Shown here: positions 32,748 through 38,115 of the stretch, one piece after another | Numbering within the stretch: position 1 is the first letter of the stretch | How the letters are laid out: each line of letters starts with the position of its first letter | NCBI GenBank assembly: GCA_029259845.1 | Contig: JAJDEI010000088.1 | Span: 1 to 38,115, forward strand | Length of the DNA stretch: 38,115 nucleotides | Source: Planctomycetaceae bacterium | Lineage (GTDB): Bacteria > Planctomycetota > Planctomycetia > Planctomycetales > Planctomycetaceae | Direction: 5' to 3' | Made by a program: the position numbers and the translations under genes | Notes under the pieces: generated by a model | Database searches by the model: none | Told to the model about the DNA's origin: nothing | Seen by the model: the letters and a program-made list of their open reading frames with translations, nothing else

Positions 32748-34537
32748 ACCGGGGTCTCCGGAGGCTCGGTGTTCTCGGTATCGACAGTTGCGGCGCCATC
32801 CGTTGTGGCGTCATCCGTTGTGGCGTCATCCGTTGTGGCGTCATCCGTTGCGGCGTCATCCGTTGCGGCGTCATCCGTTGCGGCGTCCGCCAGGAGAATC
32901 GGCTCCTTGTCCGGGAACAACAGCGATCCGCCCACCATCAACACCAGCGAAAGCCCAGCGACGCTGAGGCCGACAATTTCGCTGCTGACGTCCATCCCCA
33001 GCGCGTCGCGGACAGGCGTCAGGCCCATCAAGGCCCCGAAGCCGCTCAGCAGCGCCAGCATCGCACCAGTGCGGCTGGCGCGCGGCCAATAGATTCCGCC
33101 AAGCAGGACTGCAAAGGCGCCGCTAAAGTAGATCGCTCCGGTGATCGCCATGTAGTCCCACAGGTTCTGCCCCAAGGGGTACCACAGCCCCCACACGAGC
33201 AGGAACACGCCGATGACGACCATCACCCCCCGCGCGATCCACAGACAGGCCCGGTCCGACAGCCGCCCGCCACTCAGCGGCACCGCCACGTCGTAGGCGA
33301 TCACGCTCGCCCAACAAAGCAGATAACTGTCGTGGGTCGACATGAAGGCGGCCAACATGGCCGCGCCGATCAGGCCGATCATCCCTGCCGGGAGGATGTG
33401 GCTCAGGAAGATGGGCATCGCCTGGAGCTGAAGGTCGGCGTCGTCGACCAAGGCTCCGTCCGGCGTGAAGAACGTGCTGCGCAGGGAGTCGTCGTTCCAA
33501 ATGTAGGCCATCGCGCAGATACCGAGAAACTGGGGGATCAATGACCGGATGAGAAAACCGATCGAAGACCACGCATACAGCCGCCGGACGGTCGCGACGG
33601 AGTCTGCCGCACAGGCGCGCATGACGGTCGTTTGCCAGACCGCGTTCGAGCAAATCCCCACCGTAAAGACCATCCACATCACATAGGACAGGCCAAAGCC
33701 ATCCGCGTGAAAGGGGTCCATGCCCGCATCTCCGTGGACTTCCGCCACCGCCTGTTCCAACTGCAGCCAGCCGAGCTTGTCCCAGGCGAGGTAACAGGTG
33801 AGTAGCATTCCCACCGAAAGCAGCGCGAACTGCAAGTAGTCCGTAATCACCACCGACACCATCCCGCCCAGGACGGTGTACACCAGCACGATGACGATCA
33901 AACCGGTCATCACCCAGTTGACCGCCGTCGGATCGGACAGCCCGGTCAGCGCGGTCACGAACAAGGCCCCCGCCTTCAGGAACATCCCCATGTTGAGGAT
34001 GCCGGAACCGGCCAGCATGACGGCTCCGACCACGCGAACCTTTGGCCCGAACCGCTTTCCGTAGTATTCGGGAATCGTGATGACCCCCAACCGGCGGAGC
34101 GGCACGACAATAAACCCGGTCAACCCGATGATCAGTGACGAGATGGCCGCGATGATCCCGATGTGCATCGCCGAGAAACCGCCGGTCAGCCCCATTTGGG
34201 CTGAGTACATCACCGTCACCAACCCCAGCTCGGAGCCGATCATCGTGGCAATCGCCAACGACGACCGCAGCGACCGCCCGGCAACGACGTAGTCGCTCAT
34301 GCCGGAGATGTACCGGTTCACATACAGTCCGATCGCCACGGTCCCCGCGAGATACACGGCGACAATCAGCCAATCCAGGTATGTGAAATTCGTGGCGATG
34401 CGATTCGTCGTCCTGTACTGGAGCCGCTGACCGGTGCCGTGTGCATCGGATTCGACGCACCAGAGAAGGCGACCTCGACCGGAGGTCCGACTCCGCAGAC
34501 TACCCGCTTCGCGTTCAACGGGAAAGCGTTCGGCCAC
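32744..34537 (-). CDS. Sodium/solute symporter (SSS family)
   Basis: The polytopic transporter has about 13 TM helices. The core begins near residue 50 (YLDWLIVAVYLAGTVAIGLY) and includes GRSLRSSLAIATMIGSELG, the family stretch IPEYYGKRF and a late YPLGQNLWDYMAITGAIYF. The solute could be a sugar, amino acid or carboxylate; the sequence does not say. Two oddities: residues about 555-590 are a TDDAA repeat from a 15-bp tandem DNA repeat, and the N-terminus has no in-frame ATG. The frame given starts at a GTG with no Shine-Dalgarno, and its first 45 or so codons look non-native. The true start may be a rarer codon near 34400, or the original start was lost. The four-base overlap at the end couples it to the small TM gene. 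Confidence 0.85.
   Translation of the reverse strand: MAERFPVEREAGSLRSRTSGRGRLLWCVESDAHGTGQRLQYRTTNRIATNFTYLDWLIVAVYLAGTVAIGLYVNRYISGMSDYVVAGRSLRSSLAIATMIGSELGLVTVMYSAQMGLTGGFSAMHIGIIAAISSLIIGLTGFIVVPLRRLGVITIPEYYGKRFGPKVRVVGAVMLAGSGILNMGMFLKAGALFVTALTGLSDPTAVNWVMTGLIVIVLVYTVLGGMVSVVITDYLQFALLSVGMLLTCYLAWDKLGWLQLEQAVAEVHGDAGMDPFHADGFGLSYVMWMVFTVGICSNAVWQTTVMRACAADSVATVRRLYAWSSIGFLIRSLIPQFLGICAMAYIWNDDSLRSTFFTPDGALVDDADLQLQAMPIFLSHILPAGMIGLIGAAMLAAFMSTHDSYLLCWASVIAYDVAVPLSGGRLSDRACLWIARGVMVVIGVFLLVWGLWYPLGQNLWDYMAITGAIYFSGAFAVLLGGIYWPRASRTGAMLALLSGFGALMGLTPVRDALGMDVSSEIVGLSVAGLSLVLMVGGSLLFPDKEPILLADAATDDAATDDAATDDATTDDATTDDATTDGAATVDTENTEPPETPV
32787..32891. repeat. 15-bp tandem repeat, seven units, inside symporter C-terminus
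   Basis: Units of GTTGTGGCGTCATCC (or the GTTGCGG variant) run head to tail from 32787 to 32891. On the minus strand they encode TDDAA/TDDAT pentapeptides in the cytoplasmic or periplasmic tail of the symporter. The unit length is a multiple of three, so copy-number change would keep the frame. Confidence 0.85.
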
Positions 34538-34566
34538 AGAATGCAGCGTGACTTGTTGTTTCCCAT

Positions 34567-34673
34567 GAGGAAGGGTGGCATGCTCTCACGCCCTTTCGGC
34601 GGGTGAGCATGGGGAAGGGTCTGCCTCATGCCGACCCGGCGAACGCCGTGACGGCATGCCACCCGCGACTTCC
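34567..34673. repeat. Inverted-repeat element upstream of symporter and PSD1 genes
   Basis: GGGTGGCATGC (34573-34583) and its exact complement (34654-34664), extended by GAGGA/TCCTC outside, bracket a further nested pair (CATGCTC/GAGCATG). It sits in the 294-base divergent spacer (34538-34831) between the symporter and the cytochrome gene and may have displaced the symporter's leader. The rest of the spacer shows no clear promoter. Confidence 0.55.
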
Positions 34674-34831
34674 TCAAAACGCAACAATCTGCTCCTGCCC
34701 CCATCGCTCCTGCACGGACCATCGGAAGCTGCCGAATCGTGCGACCATCGCTTATGATGGAACCCGTAATCATGGGAAGCGTGCGAGCGCCTCGATGATC
34801 GGATTGAATCAGAACCGAGACGCTCCCAATA

Positions 34832-37800
34832 ATGGACGGCGGTCAAATGTGTGATGCTTTTCTCTCGTCCGAGATGCAATACGTGGAACAGCAAGCTCGC
34901 TGCGGTCGATTCGCCGCCGCCTGCCTGTGGGGATGGGTCGTGCTTTTCTCTACTCCGGCCTGCGGCTCGGCGGCGGACGACTTCGAGCAAGTCGCCTCAA
35001 TCATTCAGCAACGCTGCCTGCAGTGCCACAACGAGGCCGACCGCAAGGGCGATTTCTCGTTGCAAACAGCCGAGGACCTGTCGGAATTCGGCCTGCTGGA
35101 TGAACAGAATCCGGAGGAGAGCGGCCTGCTGGCGGTCGTTCTGCCCGATGACGGCGAGCCCCCGAGTATGCCCCAGGACGGCGAACCGCTCTCGGCGGAC
35201 GAGGTTGAGGTCATCCGTCGGTGGATCAAATCGGGGGCCAAATGGCCCGCAGACCGCCGGCTGCACGAGCCGGTCGTCGACGATTTCGACTGGTGGTCGT
35301 TTCAGCCGGTTCAGCGCCCGGACATCCCCGCCTTTCCCGGCGGCTCGGCGCAGGCAGAATGGATTCGAACGCCGGTCGACGCGTTCATTCTCGCCAAACT
35401 GGATGAACAGGGGCTCACCCACACGGGCGAGGCGGACCGGCGAACGTTGATCCGCCGGGTGACGTACGACCTGACCGGGCTGCCTCCCTCACCGCAAGAC
35501 GTGCGGAACTTCGTGGCCGACCGGCAGCCGCGGGCGTACGAACGGTTGGTCGATCGTCTGCTGTCTTCGCCGCATTACGGTGAACGGTGGGCCCGCCATT
35601 GGCTCGATGTCGTCAAGTACGCCGACACCTGCGGATACGACAAAGACAAACTGCGGCCCCACGCGTGGCCCTATCGGGACTACGTCATCCGCAGCTTCAA
35701 CGACGACAAGCCGTACCGTCGGTTCGTCCACGAGCAGATCGCCGGCGATGTTCTCTTTCCCGGAACACCGGACGGCATCCTCGGACTCGGTTTCCTCGCC
35801 ACTGGCCCGTGGGACTTTATCGGACACGTCGAGGTCCCCGAATCGAAAATCGACGGCCAGGTGGCTCGCAACCTCGACCGTGACGAAGTTGTCTCCAACA
35901 CGCTCAATACGTTCTGCAGCGCGACCATCCAGTGCGCCCGCTGCCACAACCACAAGTTCGACCCGTTCACACAAGAGCAATACTACGGCCTGCAGGCGGT
36001 GTTTGCGGCTGTCGACCGGGCGAATCGACCGTATGATCTCGATCCGGACGTCGTTCGTCAGCGCCAGCAACTCGCCGCGCAGCTCGACGAAGCCAAAGCC
36101 GACAGGACGCGGCTCCAGCAGGAGCTGCAAGCGGCCGGCGCGGATGAACTCGTGGAACTTCAGCGGGCTGTCGCGGATCTCGAGCCCCGGGCGGCTCCTC
36201 AATCGAAGTTGCCGCAGTTCGGCTACCACAGCGCGATCGCCAGCGATCCGGACGCCGCCAAGTGGGTCCAGATCGACCTCGGGCGGGAGGTGTCACTCGC
36301 CCGAATCATCCTGCGCCCCTGCCATGACGACTACGCGGGCATCGGTGCCGGGTTTGGCTTCCCCCGCCGTTTCCACATCACGGGCTCACAACAGATCGCG
36401 GCCGAAGACGGGCAACCGGCCCAGTTCATCGACCCGATCACTCTTGCGGACAGGACGCATGAGGACGTACCCAATCCCGGCCTTGCATCCGTTGAACTCA
36501 ACCTCGACGGTCCGAAAGTCCGCTATCTGAGAGTGGCCGCCACGAAGCTGGCGGAGCGGAAAGACGACTTCATTTTCGCGCTCGCCGAACTGCAGGCGAT
36601 CGATGCGGAGGGCAGCAACGTCGCTCGCGACGCGGTGGTCACGTCGCTGGATTCGATTGAAGCACCGGTTCGCTGGTCCCGGCAGAATCTCATCGACGGA
36701 ATCTGGGCCGCGCCGCAAAGCGAAGACGCCGCCCGGCAATTGAAGGACGTGGAAGCGCAGCTGGCCGCGCTGCGGGACCGCATCAACACTCCGGAGCGGC
36801 GGCAGCGAAAAGCGGATCTCGACGAACTCATCAAGCAAACCGACGGGGAACTGAAATCGCTCCCTCCGGGGAAGCTGGTTTACGCAGCTGCCACGGCCTT
36901 CAAGCCGCAGGGCCAGTTCAAGCCGACACAGGGCGTGCCGCGCGTCATCAAGGTGCTGCATCGGGGCAGCGTCCAGCAACCGGGCGAAGTCGCACGCCCC
37001 GGAGCACTGCCGCTCTCACCGGAACAGGTTCCGGTCTTCTCCCTCGGCGAGCATGCCGCCGAAGGAGACCGACGGGCCGCGCTGGCCCAATGGATCACCC
37101 GCGACGACCATCCGCTCACGTGGCGGTCGATCGTCAATCGCGTTTGGCAGTACCACTTTGGACGCGGGATTGTCGAGTCCCCCAACGACTTCGGTCGCAT
37201 GGGGCAACAGCCGACGCATCCGCAGTTGTTCGACTGGCTGGCGGTCGAATTCCGCGACAAGGGGCAATCGTTCAAACAGTTGCATCGGATGATCGTGACC
37301 AGCGCCGCCTATCGGCAGGGATCGGGTGGAAACGAGGCGAACGCCCGCATCGACGGAGCGAACCGCTACCTGTGGCGAATGACACGCCGGCGCCTCGAAG
37401 CCGAAGAGATTCGGGACACAATCCTCTCCGTCAGCGACCGGCTCAACTCCCAGATGGGAGGTCCGGGATTTTATCTGTTCGCGCTGGAGCGGACCGAGCA
37501 CTCGCCCCACTACGAGTACCACAAGTTCGACCCGGAGGACGCGCAGTCCCATCGCCGCGCGGCATACCGTTTCATCGTACGGTCGCAGCCCGATCCGTTC
37601 ATGACCACGCTCGACTGCGCCGACTCCTCACAAAGCACGCCGCTTCGTGATGAGACACTGACGTCGCTGCAAGCGTTGTCGCTGCTCAACAACCGCTTTA
37701 ATCTGTCGATGTCGCAGCACTTCGCCCGCCGACTGGAGAGGGAGGCGGCCTCACTTTCAGAACGGGTGGAGCGAGCCCTGCAGCTCACTCTCGGCCGCGC

Positions 37801-37909
37801 ACCGTCCGCGGCAGAGAGCGAGCAACTCATCCAATACGCCCAACAACACGGGCTGCCCAACCTTTGCCGGGTGTTGTTTAACCTGAGCGAGTTTGTGTAC
37901 TTGGATTGA
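34832..37909 (+). CDS. PSD1-type planctomycete cytochrome c protein (DUF1549/DUF1553)
   Basis: The 1025-residue exported protein has a signal-like segment (about 27-45), a planctomycete cytochrome C domain with CLQCH at 62-66, DUF1549 at about 177-390 (VDAFILAKLDEQGL, YDLTGLPP, ERWARHWLDVVKYADT), and a second haem site CARCH at 368-372. A discoidin-like (F5/8 type C) beta domain follows at about 470-590 (KWVQIDLGREVSLARIIL), then DUF1553 at about 740-1000 (NRVWQYHFGRGIVESPNDFG, RFDSMTRRRLEAEEIRDTIL-like). Such proteins are abundant in planctomycetes, usually followed by a DUF1501 gene and linked by context to polysaccharide or sulfated-glycan use; the reaction is unproven. Here no DUF1501 gene follows. 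The start could also be the ATG at 34847 or 34874. Confidence 0.9.
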   Translation: MDGGQMCDAFLSSEMQYVEQQARCGRFAAACLWGWVVLFSTPACGSAADDFEQVASIIQQRCLQCHNEADRKGDFSLQTAEDLSEFGLLDEQNPEESGLLAVVLPDDGEPPSMPQDGEPLSADEVEVIRRWIKSGAKWPADRRLHEPVVDDFDWWSFQPVQRPDIPAFPGGSAQAEWIRTPVDAFILAKLDEQGLTHTGEADRRTLIRRVTYDLTGLPPSPQDVRNFVADRQPRAYERLVDRLLSSPHYGERWARHWLDVVKYADTCGYDKDKLRPHAWPYRDYVIRSFNDDKPYRRFVHEQIAGDVLFPGTPDGILGLGFLATGPWDFIGHVEVPESKIDGQVARNLDRDEVVSNTLNTFCSATIQCARCHNHKFDPFTQEQYYGLQAVFAAVDRANRPYDLDPDVVRQRQQLAAQLDEAKADRTRLQQELQAAGADELVELQRAVADLEPRAAPQSKLPQFGYHSAIASDPDAAKWVQIDLGREVSLARIILRPCHDDYAGIGAGFGFPRRFHITGSQQIAAEDGQPAQFIDPITLADRTHEDVPNPGLASVELNLDGPKVRYLRVAATKLAERKDDFIFALAELQAIDAEGSNVARDAVVTSLDSIEAPVRWSRQNLIDGIWAAPQSEDAARQLKDVEAQLAALRDRINTPERRQRKADLDELIKQTDGELKSLPPGKLVYAAATAFKPQGQFKPTQGVPRVIKVLHRGSVQQPGEVARPGALPLSPEQVPVFSLGEHAAEGDRRAALAQWITRDDHPLTWRSIVNRVWQYHFGRGIVESPNDFGRMGQQPTHPQLFDWLAVEFRDKGQSFKQLHRMIVTSAAYRQGSGGNEANARIDGANRYLWRMTRRRLEAEEIRDTILSVSDRLNSQMGGPGFYLFALERTEHSPHYEYHKFDPEDAQSHRRAAYRFIVRSQPDPFMTTLDCADSSQSTPLRDETLTSLQALSLLNNRFNLSMSQHFARRLEREAASLSERVERALQLTLGRAPSAAESEQLIQYAQQHGLPNLCRVLFNLSEFVYLD

Positions 37910-37920
37910 GGTCAAGACCA

Positions 37921-38034
37921 GTGGAACATCGTGATCATCCAGAGCCGATTAGGATTGGTCGCACCTGGTGGGCAGCCCTGTTTATTTTTGGATTGTCAAT
38001 GGTGGCGACCATAGGGGCTGCCATTCTTGTGTAA
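37921..38034 (+). CDS. 37-residue single-TM ORF ending in a mobile element
   Basis: A GTG at 37921, nine bases after GAGG (37908-37911), opens a 37-codon frame with a charged N-terminus (EHRDHPEPIRIGRTWW) and one hydrophobic helix (AALFIFGLSMVATIGAAILV). The TAA stop (38032-38034) is the first three bases of the family C element, so the element supplies the stop and the protein may be a truncated remnant of a longer one. It follows the PSD1 gene by 11 bases. Coding is likely from its composition, not proven. Confidence 0.5.
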   Translation: MEHRDHPEPIRIGRTWWAALFIFGLSMVATIGAAILV

Positions 38035-38115
38035 GCGTTCACAGGGTGGGGGTCAGGCACCATTTTCGGCGGGAAGCGGTCTCCGGCTCAAAGGACGTGA
38101 TTGCCGAAAATGGTG
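38032..38115. mobile_element. Family C MITE, copy 3, cut by the window end
   Basis: Begins TAAGCGTTCACAGGGTGG and continues with GGGGTCAGGCACCATTTTCG, the complement of the right half of the copy at 32360-32492, so it is in the opposite orientation. The last bases (GCCGAAAATGGTG) start the second hairpin arm. The remaining part lies beyond the window. Confidence 0.75.

Noticed and set aside
32787-32891. CRISPR-like array
   Set aside because: The repeats are contiguous 15-bp units with no spacers and encode a regular peptide; it is a minisatellite.

Overview
The window looks like a GC-rich chromosomal piece of a Planctomycetota bacterium (class Planctomycetia is my guess). The markers are a cytochrome c / DUF1549 / DUF1553 (PSD1-type) protein, 3-keto-disaccharide hydrolase (DUF1080) domains, a TPR-fused multihaem cytochrome c, a cysteine-rich 'DDYCC' protein tail and many small palindromic repeats between genes. 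I see no rRNA, tRNA, CRISPR array or intact insertion sequence.

Layout. 1-1.24 kb: tail of a Cys/Pro-rich protein, convergent with a zinc-ribbon/TM/STN-like protein. 2.0-8.4 kb (minus): complete tripartite RND efflux operon in the order outer-membrane factor, permease, adaptor, with an inverted-repeat element between permease and adaptor. 8.6-9.3 kb: decayed transposase remnant abutted by two miniature palindromic elements. 9.5-11.5 kb (plus): membrane-anchored seven-haem cytochrome with TPR tail. 11.9-19.7 kb (minus): hpt, purD, TPR-AAA ATPase, TPR-membrane protein, ilvD and a small AT-richer membrane protein. 19.9-20.3 kb (plus): two-TM protein. 20.5-24.75 kb (minus): DUF2079 membrane protein followed by a second IlvD/Edd-type dehydratase. 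25.1-32.35 kb (plus): three genes, namely a secreted protein, a CsgG-like protein and a 1635-residue lipoprotein that joins DUF1080, two CsgG-like domains, TPR and a GATase1-like domain. 32.5-34.5 kb (minus): sodium/solute symporter with a small membrane partner. 34.8-38.0 kb (plus): PSD1-type cytochrome and a 37-residue membrane ORF.

Two things stand out. First, the 25.1-32.35 kb cluster has a domain architecture I do not recognise: secretion-channel-type CsgG domains fused to sugar-binding/hydrolase-type modules in a giant lipoprotein, translationally close to a stand-alone CsgG gene. Second, the window carries several families of about 130-305 bp non-coding palindromic elements. Three insertions have exact 9-10 bp flanking direct repeats (24833/24998, 27245/27387 and 17162/17329), which is direct evidence of transposition without an encoded transposase. 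These elements and smaller REP-like hairpins touch coding sequence: they supply stop codons, sit next to the purD stop, and expand inside the DUF2079 protein; a low-complexity tract similarly expands the second dehydratase.

Functional assignments come from motif recognition only; no alignment or database search was run. Starts were moved downstream of the longest ORF where a Shine-Dalgarno, signal peptide or family length argued for it.
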